Source of the DNA: Desulfobacteria bacterium | Lineage (GTDB): Bacteria; Desulfobacterota; Desulfobacteria; Desulfobacterales; C00003060 | DNA: 12,101 bases | NCBI GenBank assembly: GCA_030145035.1 | Contig: JAQYWL010000409.1 | Location: forward strand, 1 to 12,101 | Reading direction: 5' to 3' | In this document: piece after piece, positions 5,826-12,101 of the stretch | Position numbering within the stretch: position 1 is the first letter of the stretch | Layout of the letters: the number at the start of each line of letters is the position of its first letter | Translations under genes and position numbers: made by a program | The notes under the pieces: generated by a model | Databases searched by the model: none | Seen by the model: only the letters and a program-made list of their open reading frames with translations | What the model was told of the DNA's origin: nothing

Positions 5826-6731
5826 TTGGATGTCGTCGTAACCATAGCTGAGTTCAAGAATCAGCTGAAGTCACAGGGATATGCTGCATCCACCATCGAA
5901 GGATACAGCAAGAACCTTGACCTGTTCAGACGCTACCTTGAAGAGCGGCATATTAACGACATCAGGAGAGTCAATCATCAGTTCATCTTGGATTACCAGG
6001 AAAAGGTGATGTCAGAGTCCATTGCCATGGAGAGCAAGGCGCTTAAGATCCGGCCCCTAAAGAGGCTGTTTGAATATCTTGTAGAGACCCACAGGCTCTT
6101 GATTAATCCTACGGAAGGCATTGTTGAGACATGCCGCAGGAGCCGCAAAATCGGTCCGGTGCTGATCTTAGAGGAAGTCAAAAGGCTTCTCGATCAACCC
6201 AACCTCTCCTTGAGAACCCATATCAGGGACCGTGCCATTATGGAGGCGCTGTACTCTACCGGCATTAGGCTTGATGAACTCTTAAGCCTTGAGGTCTATC
6301 ACGTGGATCTCAAAGACAAGGTACTTTACATCCGCAAAGGCAAGGGCAAAAAACAGCGCGTGGTCCCACTAGGAAAAAACGCTATTAAATACCTCAAGGA
6401 ATACCTGGCAAAGATCCGCCCCTGGCATGCAAGGAAGAACCCAAGACAAAGACGGTTGTTTTTGAACCACTCAGGCCTTGCCATGACTTCAGCAAATGTT
6501 CAGTACCTCATCAGAAAATATCGCATTGATGCAGGGATAAACAAAACGGTATCGCCACACACTTTGAGAAGGACCTGTGCCACCCATCTGCTTCAAAATG
6601 GCGCTGATATCCGATACATCCAAAAATTGCTTGGCCACAAACATCTAAAGACGACCCAGGCATACACAAAAGTCATGCCCGTAGAAGTTAAAAACACCCA
6701 CGACAAAACTCATCCGGGAAAGGACCTGTGA
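5826..6731 (+). CDS. Tyrosine recombinase (XerC/D-like), first of a pair
   Basis: The product is 301 residues, the normal length for Xer-like recombinases. The N-terminal SAM-like DNA-binding domain is visible (EFKNQLKSQGYAASTIEGYS). The catalytic set is complete: R148 (TGIRLDELL), the beta-hairpin lysine near K171, H245 and R248 (HTLRR), H271 (LLGHKH) and nucleophile Y280 (QAYTKV). TTG 5826 is preferred because AGGGAGAGGGGG lies about 10 bases before it and the protein then starts just ahead of the domain. TTG 5775 and GTG 5778/5781 in the same frame would add 15-17 low-complexity residues. Its stop overlaps the start of the second recombinase, so the pair is made together. It probably integrates or excises the island. 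Confidence 0.9.
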   Translation: MDVVVTIAEFKNQLKSQGYAASTIEGYSKNLDLFRRYLEERHINDIRRVNHQFILDYQEKVMSESIAMESKALKIRPLKRLFEYLVETHRLLINPTEGIVETCRRSRKIGPVLILEEVKRLLDQPNLSLRTHIRDRAIMEALYSTGIRLDELLSLEVYHVDLKDKVLYIRKGKGKKQRVVPLGKNAIKYLKEYLAKIRPWHARKNPRQRRLFLNHSGLAMTSANVQYLIRKYRIDAGINKTVSPHTLRRTCATHLLQNGADIRYIQKLLGHKHLKTTQAYTKVMPVEVKNTHDKTHPGKDL

Positions 6732-7663
6732 AGATAAAAGATCTCATCCTTGCATACCTGAAACACCTCAAAGCCCTTGGTCGGTCGTATTACACCATCA
6801 GAGGCGCAAAGTATGGGCTGCGTCAGTTTGCCCGCTTCCTGGAATCCGAACAGGCCCAGGACATTGAGGACCTTACCGATGAACTGTTGCCCGAATACCA
6901 ACAAGAGTTGGCTTTTTCTTTAACCGCCAAAGGCAAATCGCTGAGCCTGCGCACCCAAGCCCAGCTTTTAGGTGTGGTCAAAGGGTTCACCCGATTCTTG
7001 AAAGACAAGGATTATGTGATCCATGATCCCGGCGAGGCGATCAAGCTGCCCAGAAAACCCAAACGTCTGCCCAAAGTCATCTTAAGTCCAAAGGAAGTAA
7101 AGCGCCTGTTGAATGCTGCTGATATGCACACTAACCGGGGATATCGCAACCGGATCATCCTTGAGATACTTTACGATACGGCCATCAGACGAGCAGAGGT
7201 CAGTAATATCAAACTTACAGATCTTGATTTTGATGCCGGTTACATCCACATCCGCGGCAAAGGGGACAAAGATCGGGTCGTTCCTTTGAGTAAGCGAGTT
7301 TGCGGGTTGGTCAGAAATTATATCTTGATGGTCCGTCCGGCATTTTTGCAAGGCAAGGATCCCGGCCATTTGATTTTAAACCGATGGGGCCAGCAAATGG
7401 ACCCGAATGCCATATGGGCTGTAGTCAAGCGATGCGCTTATCTTGCAGGCATCAAGAAAAACGTCTCAACCCACACGTTCCGCCACACCTGCGCAACCCA
7501 CATGCTGAAAAACGGCGCCCCAGTCCGCCATCTTCAAGAAATGCTCGGCCATGAATCCTTAGAATCCACACAGATCTATACCCACGTCACGATAAACGAT
7601 CTTAAAGAGATCCACGCCAAGTACCACCCCGGTGAGACCATGGACGACAAGCCCAGGAAATAA
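6728..7663 (+). CDS. Tyrosine recombinase (XerC/D-like), second of a pair
   Basis: The product is 311 residues. GTG 6728 overlaps the previous stop as GTGA, preceded by GGGAAAGGA, which indicates translational coupling. The N-terminal core-binding domain starts at once (LILAYLKHLKALGRSYYTIR). All catalytic residues are present: R154 (AIRRAEV), a lysine in RGKGDKDR, H249 and R252 (HTFRH), H275 (LGHES) and Y284 (QIYTHV). Both recombinases end with a similar tail (AKYHPGE here, KTHPGKD in the first), so they may be ancient duplicates. A pair can act like XerC and XerD, each cutting one half-site. The third gene that would define a recombinase-in-trio (RIT) element is absent. No gene follows for more than 600 bases. 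Confidence 0.9.
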   Translation: MKIKDLILAYLKHLKALGRSYYTIRGAKYGLRQFARFLESEQAQDIEDLTDELLPEYQQELAFSLTAKGKSLSLRTQAQLLGVVKGFTRFLKDKDYVIHDPGEAIKLPRKPKRLPKVILSPKEVKRLLNAADMHTNRGYRNRIILEILYDTAIRRAEVSNIKLTDLDFDAGYIHIRGKGDKDRVVPLSKRVCGLVRNYILMVRPAFLQGKDPGHLILNRWGQQMDPNAIWAVVKRCAYLAGIKKNVSTHTFRHTCATHMLKNGAPVRHLQEMLGHESLESTQIYTHVTINDLKEIHAKYHPGETMDDKPRK

Positions 7664-7728
7664 GGCATACCCAGGTGTGGAGCCAAAGGAGATCGTCAAT
7701 GGTAGACCAAATCAGAAGCTCATATAGA

Positions 7729-7824
7729 ATGCGGATGGGTCTTCGGCTGCGGGCTTCAGCCCCTGCGGGTCTTCCGCTGCCGCATCCTCAGCCCCGCCTT
7801 ATTTGATATCCCCCGCCCTCCCAT
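7729..7824 (-). repeat. GC-rich repeat, copy C (inverted relative to copies A and B)
   Basis: Reverse-complemented, 7750-7781 matches 1408-1439 at 30 of 32 bases. CTTCGGCTGCGGGCTTCAGC (7741-7760) is an exact reverse complement of the sequence ending at 9422. The match continues patchily: GGCGGGGCT, and GGGAGGGCGGGG at the outer end. It lies 66 bases after the second recombinase gene. Confidence 0.75.
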
Positions 7825-7922
7825 GCTCCGGGCTGCCTTCACCGCCTTAAGGGCACTCCGGTCAGTCCACCCTGAGCCTGCCGAAGGGCTCCACATTGCG
7901 GCAAGTCGCTTCGCTCGGCACA

Positions 7923-7946
7923 TCTGATAATGGCGCCATTATCAGA
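7923..7946. repeat. Perfect 24-bp palindrome, candidate recombination site
   Basis: TCTGATAATGGC is followed directly by its exact complement. It can be read as two 9-bp arms, TCTGATAAT and ATTATCAGA, around a GGCGCC centre. GGCAC and GTGGC flank it in near symmetry. The arms and GTGGCC flank resemble the outer ends of hairpins A and B (ATTATCAGATGGCC), so it looks like the same element type without its interior. Confidence 0.65.
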
Positions 7947-8019
7947 CGTGGCCTACAGGCACGCAACCTGCAATTAAAAAGAAGCAGGCCGCATGCCTTC
8001 CGGCTCCCCTCGCTCAGAT

Positions 8020-8043
8020 AGACATAACACGTCTATTATGTCT
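8020..8043. repeat. Hairpin AGACATAA/TTATGTCT
   Basis: An 8-bp perfect stem with an 8-base loop (8020-8027 with 8036-8043). The loop itself can pair with flanking TAGAC/GTCTA. It contains ACATAAC, which also occurs in the arm of hairpin A. Role unknown. Confidence 0.4.
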
Positions 8044-8148
8044 CCTTGCCGCAACGCTCCGCTCCCTTCGCCCCCAGCGCCACCTCCGGCAGCACTCCCC
8101 ATGCCCGTCCGCCCCCAAGGGGCTCCCCTCTTCCTCCTCCCAAGAACG

Positions 8149-8209
8149 GTTAAAAGAAAAAACCTTTTTTCCTTTAACTGCAATATCTTCTTGATTTATC
8201 AGGAAGATA
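8149..8209. repeat. Two adjacent hairpins at the left edge of the second Rhs module
   Basis: The first is 8149-8162 with 8165-8178, an AT-rich stem with one mismatch and a CC turn. The second is TATCTTCTTGA (8184-8194) with TCAGGAAGATA (8199-8209), 11 pairs including one G-T, loop TTTA. The second ends two bases before the 118-bp repeat. They may stop read-through into the module. Confidence 0.5.
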
Positions 8210-8210
8210 C

Positions 8211-8328
8211 CATTAGACTCAAAATGGCTCTTTGGCAAATGGACGGTTCCTTGGGGGTTTAAAAAGCCCTTTCTGGGGGGTGTGTGCATCGGAATATATC
8301 CGGGCCAGTATTATGATGAGGAAACAGG
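8211..8328 (+). repeat. 118-bp exact direct repeat, copy 2 (Rhs core segment)
   Basis: Identical to window positions 1-118, 8210 bp away. Here the reading frame of the Rhs core is closed by TGA at 8192-8194, just left of the repeat. Confidence 0.95.
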
Positions 8329-8941
8329 GCTGCATTATAATTACTTCAGGTATTATGATCCAATGACGGGGAGGTATTTGACTCCGGATCCTTCTCACCG
8401 CTTAGGCGAAAGCACTCTATTCTTGTCTCGTCTGTTACTGGAATCTCCGCAAGACCTGCACGATTACGTATATGTGGCAAATAGTCCTGCAAATTTCTTC
8501 GATCCGTTTGGCCTGGCGAGATGGAAGGGATATGTTACCGTACATTCTGGCGGAGAGGTCTTTGGTGGTGGCGTGTTAATCGGGGCCTTTGAGTCTGAGG
8601 TCCATGAGGGGAAAAAGGCCACTGTTGTAGTAGTAGGTGTAATGGGAGGCGTGACTGCTGGTGTGCCTGTGTCAGTTACAACAGGTGAAATAACGTTGGT
8701 AACGCCTGGGGCACCTGATCCAAGTGATTTTTTTGGAGCAATATCCTACGTCTCTGCTAACGCTGGGTTGGCACGAACTGGTGGTGCCTCCTACGTAGAA
8801 ATTGGCGAAGCAAAGGCGGAGGATATTTTCTCGTTCCAATATGGCTTTGATGCAGCTACAAGCGGATATGTGGGATGGTCATTTGTAGTAGGTAAGCAGT
8901 TCTATGAGGCAGGAGATGTAAAAGGGGATCCATGCAAGTAG
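8282..8941 (+). CDS. Orphan Rhs C-terminal module with a second glycine-rich tip
   Basis: The product is 219 residues from GTG 8282. It carries only the end of the Rhs core: PGQYYDEETGLHYNYFRYYD at residues 7-26, then TGRYLTPDP, DYVYVANSP and boundary motif DPFGL at 74-78. A different tip of about 141 residues follows, rich in glycine, valine and serine (GGEVFGGGVLIGAF; GVMGGVTAGVPVSV) and ending GWSFVVGKQFYEAGD. The core frame has a stop at 8192, so the large Rhs shell is missing. GTG 8282 has only a G tract directly before it, so expression is doubtful. In Rhs loci such orphan tips are usually donors that replace the tip of a full-length gene by recombination through the shared core. Both tips have a DxxxFFxG stretch and a GW(T/S) strand near the end, possibly one fold. 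Confidence 0.75.
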   Translation: MCIGIYPGQYYDEETGLHYNYFRYYDPMTGRYLTPDPSHRLGESTLFLSRLLLESPQDLHDYVYVANSPANFFDPFGLARWKGYVTVHSGGEVFGGGVLIGAFESEVHEGKKATVVVVGVMGGVTAGVPVSVTTGEITLVTPGAPDPSDFFGAISYVSANAGLARTGGASYVEIGEAKAEDIFSFQYGFDAATSGYVGWSFVVGKQFYEAGDVKGDPCK

Positions 8942-9150
8942 ATATGGTTTCAAATCTCGCAAAGGTTATCATGCCTTTATTGGTAGGACTTCTTTTTGTA
9001 ATAAGTTACTTGTTTGCGAATAAGAATGAATTCTTTCAATTTATTGCCTATTTCCCAAGAAGACGAGAGGGAAGTATAAAGATCGGCTCACTGATTTTTG
9101 GGATTGTTTTCATCCTTGTGGCACTCTATAATTTTCTAAGACACTATTAA
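8932..9150 (+). CDS. Small two-helix membrane protein, candidate immunity protein
   Basis: The product is 72 residues. Two hydrophobic segments lie at about residues 10-29 and 49-69, separated by a loop with RRREGS, suggesting a hairpin in the inner membrane. ATG 8932 overlaps the Rhs tip stop by 10 bases and follows AAAGGGG by 4 bases; ATG 8944 is an alternative. The tight overlap means the tip and this protein are made together, as for toxin and immunity. No family is recognised. Like the partner of the first tip, it is a small membrane protein of unrelated sequence. Confidence 0.7.
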   Translation: MQVDMVSNLAKVIMPLLVGLLFVISYLFANKNEFFQFIAYFPRRREGSIKIGSLIFGIVFILVALYNFLRHY

Positions 9151-9213
9151 AGCCAGGCAGGGCTCGCTTGAAGAACAGAAAGCCCACAAAAAGCCTTCTT
9201 CCTTTAAAGGGTA

Positions 9214-9342
9214 GGCTTATGGCTGTCAGATAATCAATCAACGTTATGTAAGAAGACCCAAGATCCGTGACAGCATGTGTGCTGGCGCGGCTTTTTTGCT
9301 TTGCCGATTATATAACATGGATTATCAGATGGCCAGAAGCCC
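9214..9342 (+). repeat. Long inverted-repeat hairpin element, copy B
   Basis: About 129 bp, closely matching copy A at 1236-1366, 64 bp after the second candidate immunity gene. The left arm is intact. The right arm has changed to TATATAACATGG, which weakens pairing, so this copy appears to be decaying. Confidence 0.85.
9260..9297 (+). terminator. Intrinsic terminator nested in hairpin copy B
   Basis: AAGATCCGTGACAG (9260-9273) pairs with CTGGCGCGGCTT, with two mismatches and a G-T pair, and runs into TTTTTT (9292-9297). The T tract is longer than in copy A while the stem is weaker. Confidence 0.5.
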
Positions 9343-9360
9343 GGGTGGGTGGGCTAAAAA

Positions 9361-9422
9361 TAGGCGGGCTGGAGGATGTGGCCGTGGAAGACGCCGGATG
9401 CGGCTGAAGCCCGCAGCCGAAG
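9361..9422 (+). repeat. GC-rich repeat, copy B
   Basis: Follows hairpin B as copy A follows hairpin A. GGCTGAAGCCCGCAGCCGAA starting at 9402 is the exact complement of 7742-7761. Confidence 0.7.
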
Positions 9423-9474
9423 CCCCACCATTTTTATTTACGGGTTACCTTCTTTACAAAAGTCCTGAAAGGGG

Positions 9475-9492
9475 GTCAAGTCTCCGTTTGAC
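9475..9492. repeat. REP-like palindrome
   Basis: GTCAA-GTCTCCGT-TTGAC, a short inverted repeat. It resembles palindromes seen near REP-associated tyrosine transposases; no such transposase gene is in the window. Confidence 0.35.
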
Positions 9493-9760
9493 TCTTAGTC
9501 GAGAAAGTACAAAACATGGGGGGCTTCATTCTTGACAGATTTCGGTGTAACGTGAAGGATGAAGACCTAGCCCCAAGTTAGTGGAATCTCTATTGCATTG
9601 TCCACAATCTCCTGAAGGTTCATCGGTATAGCCCGGGTTTCGCATAGCCATGTTGGATATGTAACGGCGGGTAAATGAATCGAAGCATAATAGAGACAGG
9701 CCCAACAAGCAGCACATACAAACAGCAACCCTTCCTATCCACAATAGCTGAAATGAACTA

Positions 9761-9826
9761 CCCCGCAGCAAGCCGCGGGGTATCAAAATAAGTGTTTTAT
9801 CTTTTCTATCGCAGCAAGCTGCGGGG
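9761..9826. repeat. Pair of short GC hairpins
   Basis: CCCCGC/GCGGGG closes a hairpin at 9761-9780. The 16-base unit GCAGCAAGC(C/T)GCGGGG recurs at 9811-9826, 46 bases later, with one change. Probably an interspersed repeat family. Confidence 0.55.
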
Positions 9827-9837
9827 AATTAAACCCT

Positions 9838-9896
9838 ACAGATTTCGCATCGCCCTTCAAGTGATTAGAGTAATCCGTATAATCTGCGAAATCTGT
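9838..9896. repeat. 12-bp inverted repeat with 35-base loop
   Basis: ACAGATTTCGCA (9838-9849) pairs perfectly with TGCGAAATCTGT (9885-9896). Purpose unknown; it resembles common intergenic repeats of environmental bacteria. Confidence 0.55.
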
Positions 9897-10005
9897 GGAT
9901 TAAACAATGCAATTCAAAATTGGCCCAAGGGAAGGTTGTCGTAAATCTGACTTTTTCTACAGTCTCGTTATGCACTTATAAGAAATTTATTAATGGGAGA
10001 AAACA

Positions 10006-10439
10006 ATGACAAAACCATTTGTTAATCAATGGATTGAATTAATTCGACCCATATTCCTTCCTGAAGCAAGTATTGAGGTTGATGAAAGCGATGATATTAT
10101 TCCCCTAACATGTTCCAAGTGTCAGGGACGAATGCGGATCATCAGCTTTACCCCGTAGTTGTATAGGATGAGGGGAAGATATGGATAACGCATCGGCTTT
10201 GATCAGTGGCTGCTTAACTCGGGCATACCCTTTGTTCAACAACGGGGTTTATTGATGACCAAGAAGTGGTCAAGAAAATACTCAAACATCTCGGTTTGTG
10301 GCTTGTCAAAGCCAAGCCCGCACCCAGGGCAAATGCCCCACCAATTGATCACCACATAGATTATGCGGAGGCTCAATTTCCGTCCTACGACGACTACAAC
10401 GTAGACCCTGAATATCCTATCGATACTCACATTCCCTGA
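10006..10439 (+). pseudogene. C-terminal remnant of an IS91-type transposase, interrupted by a small insert
   Basis: Two pieces read as the conserved end of the zinc-binding IS91-like transposase family. Piece one starts at ATG 10006 and ends LTCSKCQGRMRIISF, with the CxxC of the family. Piece two starts IDDQEVVKKILKHLGLWLVK and ends YDDYNVDPEYP at TGA 10437-10439. Family members read continuously from the CxxC through MRII(S/A)F(I)xDxxVxKKILKHLGLW. Here 101 bases separate the two halves and bring a stop (TAG after FTP). Removing 97 bases plus one copy of the TTTA duplication restores the frame exactly. The N-terminal catalytic part is missing: a stop at 9991 closes the frame, and no family sequence is seen upstream. 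The gene is dead twice over. Family assignment is from recalled motifs. Confidence 0.75.
10147..10251. mobile_element. 97-bp MITE-like insertion with 4-bp target duplication
   Basis: The element spans 10151-10247. Its terminal inverted repeats are CCCCGTAGTTG (left) and CAACAACGGGG (right), 10 of 11 complementary. TTTA flanks it on both sides (10147-10150 and 10248-10251). It interrupts the transposase remnant, and its removal rejoins AGC-TTT-ATT-GAT in frame. It has no coding capacity, so it would have been moved by a transposase elsewhere. Confidence 0.75.
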
Positions 10440-10773
10440 TTAAAAGCCGGATATTGGAATTCAGATGGAGAGGTTCGTCACATTTGGCTTAAATTGACAC
10501 CATTCAGCATAATCTCAATCGTTGAAGCCAACTTCCCTCCTTGTTCTCGGATTGTCCACAGGCCCTCCCACAACTGTACAACCCAAAAACGCCATATATT
10601 GTGATCCCTTTTTCCTTGATACACAAGGCCAATTCTCCTATACTCACACCGCCCAAAAGCGAGTTCTTATCAATTATTTTCAATAGAATAAGATTTCTCC
10701 CTGGCCCCCTTCGGTCTGAGCTCAGGGTCGAAGACAGACCGGGTTGTTGTATGGCGCCGGTTATTATTCTCGT

Positions 10774-10795
10774 GTAGCGCCAGGGCGGGCGCTAC
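10774..10795. repeat. GC-rich hairpin, interspersed repeat
   Basis: GTAGCGCC (10774-10781) and GGCGCTAC (10788-10795) form a perfect 8-bp stem with a 6-base loop. The following GCTCGAAATGACAA resembles a common intergenic repeat. Confidence 0.5.
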
Positions 10796-11284
10796 GCTCG
10801 AAATGACAACTTTAGTCAGTTCTCGGACAGCCTCCCAGACACAGCGCCGCTTCGCTCTGTCCCGCCATCGCGAGAGAATTCCGGCCGCCGATTTCACTAT
10901 CACCCTATTATATAAGTAGAGAATGTCATCGTTGTTTTCCGGTATCTGCAAACACCGATGGCAGTGGTCTGCCTCATAGCCGGTATGAGCGCGGAACAAC
11001 GGAGTTTGCGAGATCGCCCTCGTAACCGCCCCGAGAACGAATAGCGTGGTAACGGGCCACATTTTCAGCTTTCGGAAATTGTGGTGGCTAATGCGGCGAA
11101 TTGCTCCGATTGCGGAGGCCAACCGGCGCATGCGGGAGGTAAAGGGAACGTTCGGGCAAGCAGGCGCTGTCGTTAAAAGACAGGCCGGGCTGGTCGGATC
11201 AAAGTAGCTGGCTGAAAGTAAAGCCTAAAGTTGCCAGTTCCGTAACTTCAAGTCGAGGCTACTTTGGGGAAAATTCCCCTCTAT

Positions 11285-11303
11285 CCCCCTTTTTCAAAGG
11301 GGG
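11285..11303. repeat. CCCCCTTT/AAAGGGGG hairpin
   Basis: A perfect 8-bp stem with a 3-base loop, flanked by TTCCCCTCTAT. It resembles a repeat frequent in intergenic regions of many environmental bacteria. Confidence 0.5.
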
Positions 11304-11517
11304 AGGCTATTGGAATGCCCAGCCCTATTGAGAAGTTACCCAGCTCCCTGCTAATGATGCCTTAAGACAGCCTTTTTGGGGATGGAAACAGTACGTCTGG
11401 GGGTGCCGGGGAAACGCGGCTGACTGATGGGGCGGGGTTCAATTGCACTACAGGCGTTTCTTTGCAAAAGCATGGCCTGAGGCGGTCTTCAGATAGCGCT
11501 CAAAGTGGTGAGACCGA

Positions 11518-11814
11518 CTAGTTTCTCTTGGCTTGATATCGCTTTTTGCTAAACCGTTTGAGATCCTGCTTTCTGCCGGAAATAAGAGCTTCTTTCTTCG
11601 AGCGAGTCCATCTCTTGATCTGGAGCTCCCGGGCTCGGGCTGGTTCGATAGATTCATGTTTTTCAGAGTACACCAGTTGCACCGGGCGCCGTGCAGCCGT
11701 ATATTTTGCAGCTTTGCCGTTATTATGCGCAAGAACGCGCAGTTCCACGTCCCGGGTCGAGCCGACATAGTAACTGTCATCGGCGCAACGAAGGATGTAA
11801 ACATAATGATTCAT
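11518..11814 (-). CDS. GIY-YIG nuclease-domain protein
   Basis: The product is 98 residues, the size of the stand-alone GIY-YIG (UPF0213/YhbQ-like) family. The GIY-equivalent strand is HYVYILRC, and the YIG-equivalent is YYVGST (Y16, V17, G18). The conserved arginine is R26 with H30, and E63 in ARARELQIKRW is the likely metal ligand, so the catalytic residues are present. The C-terminus is lysine/arginine-rich and probably binds DNA. Members are single-domain nucleases of unclear role, perhaps in DNA repair. ATG 11814 has only a weak GGATGGA directly before it. The gene stands alone, and its upstream region is the start of a tandem duplication. Confidence 0.9.
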   Translation of the reverse strand: MNHYVYILRCADDSYYVGSTRDVELRVLAHNNGKAAKYTAARRPVQLVYSEKHESIEPARARELQIKRWTRSKKEALISGRKQDLKRFSKKRYQAKRN

Positions 11815-11823
11815 TCCATCCGC

Positions 11824-12101
11824 ACCATTCGCCTCGTATTCTAAGATGGCACCCTATTCCTCTCGGGATGGCCTGCCATGAGCCCTTCGACCGGGCCCTG
11901 GCGTATCTGGCTCAGGACTAAGTGCGAGGCTTGAGCGAAGCGGAAGGCGAGTCGATCAATCTGATGCCCTTCGACAGTGCTCAGGACACCATTCGCCTCG
12001 TATTCTAAGATGGCACCCTATTCCTCTCGGGATGGCCTGCCATGAGCCCTTCGACCGTGCCCTGGCGTATCTGGCTCAAGACTAAGTGCGAGGCTTGAGC
12101 G
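11824..12101. repeat. 164-bp tandem duplication (second copy cut by window end)
   Basis: The unit starts ACCATTCGCCTCGTATTC at 11824 and again at 11988. Positions 11988-12101 match 11824-11937 with two differences (GGGCCC/GTGCCC and CAGGAC/CAAGAC). The first copy lies directly upstream of the GIY-YIG start and may include its promoter. The unit ends with GCCCTTCGACAGTGCTCAGG (11966-11985), a REP-like sequence related to the complement of 7871-7889. Confidence 0.85.

Larger units (their letters stand above)
7664..8210. other. Gene-free stretch with repeats and palindromes
   Basis: No convincing gene is seen on either strand. Long frames here are GC-rich, low-complexity, and lack start signals. 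The stretch holds the inverted GC-rich repeat (7729-7824), a REP-like fragment CCTGAGCCTGCCGAAGGGC (7871-7889), the 24-bp palindrome (7923-7946), the AGACATAA/TTATGTCT hairpin (8020-8043) and two hairpins directly before the second Rhs module. Confidence 0.7.
9343..10005. other. Gene-free stretch with palindromic repeats
   Basis: No gene is supported. Contents: GC-rich repeat copy B (9361-9422), a REP-like GTCAAGTCTCCGTTTGAC (9475-9492), two copies of GCAGCAAGCyGCGGGG (9765-9780 and 9811-9826) and a 12-bp inverted repeat (9838-9896). A minus-strand frame at 9526-9786 has no recognisable domain or start signal. Confidence 0.65.
10440..11517. other. Gene-free stretch with interspersed palindromes
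   Basis: No supported gene. A 153-codon minus-strand frame (10670-11131) runs through repeats and shows no domain, ribosome site or composition of a real gene. Recognisable items are the GTAGCGCC hairpin (10774-10795) and the CCCCCTTT/AAAGGGGG hairpin (11285-11303). The rest may be decayed sequence. Confidence 0.6.

Noticed and set aside
7993..8289. Overlapping open frames on both strands before the second Rhs module
   Set aside because: Proline/arginine-rich or glycine-rich translation of GC-rich repeat DNA, running into the Rhs repeat in the wrong frame.
9526..9786. 86-codon minus-strand frame with a hydrophobic stretch
   Set aside because: Starts inside a GC hairpin repeat and has no ribosome site or neighbour that supports it.
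10670..11131. 153-codon minus-strand frame
   Set aside because: Crosses several interspersed repeats, has no recognisable domain or start signal, and its composition does not look like a real protein.

Overview
The window is bacterial accessory DNA. Strong Shine-Dalgarno sequences, Rhs/YD-repeat proteins, an IS91-type transposase tail and many small intergenic palindromes are compatible with a Gram-negative environmental genome, possibly Desulfobacterota (former Deltaproteobacteria). This is inferred from gene style only; there is no rRNA, tRNA or housekeeping gene to anchor it.

Layout. (1) 1-1119: the end of an Rhs protein (core plus a glycine-rich C-terminal tip) followed by a small three-helix membrane protein, a candidate immunity protein. 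(2) 1236-7946: a candidate integrative element of about 6.7 kb, bounded by related palindrome-plus-GC-rich repeats in inverted orientation. Its minus strand carries a ParE/RelE-type toxin-antitoxin pair and an XRE regulator. Its plus strand carries a structured leader, a small DUF5659-like protein, a large CHC2/TOPRIM primase fused to an ATPase, iteron-like repeats, and two translationally coupled tyrosine recombinases. (3) 8211-9150: a second Rhs-tip/membrane-protein module. It starts with a 118-bp stretch identical to window positions 1-118 and is followed by the same hairpin repeat that follows the first module. (4) 9343-11517: no intact gene. It holds several palindromic repeats and the decayed C-terminus of an IS91-type transposase, itself interrupted by a 97-bp MITE-like insert with a 4-bp target duplication. 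(5) 11518-12101: a GIY-YIG nuclease-domain gene on the minus strand and a 164-bp tandem duplication upstream of it.

How it may work together. The two Rhs modules look like exchangeable toxin/immunity cassettes: the invariant core segment is the recombination handle and only the tip and its membrane partner change. The second module has a stop just upstream and no other start than a GTG, so it looks like an orphan (silent donor) tip. The central island has a replication initiator, a likely copy-control region, an addiction module and two recombinases. It has no conjugation or capsid genes, so it resembles a minimal replicating integrative element or satellite. The most interesting items are the island with its repeat family, the unrecognised glycine-rich tips with membrane partners, the leader RNA, and the MITE inside the transposase remnant.
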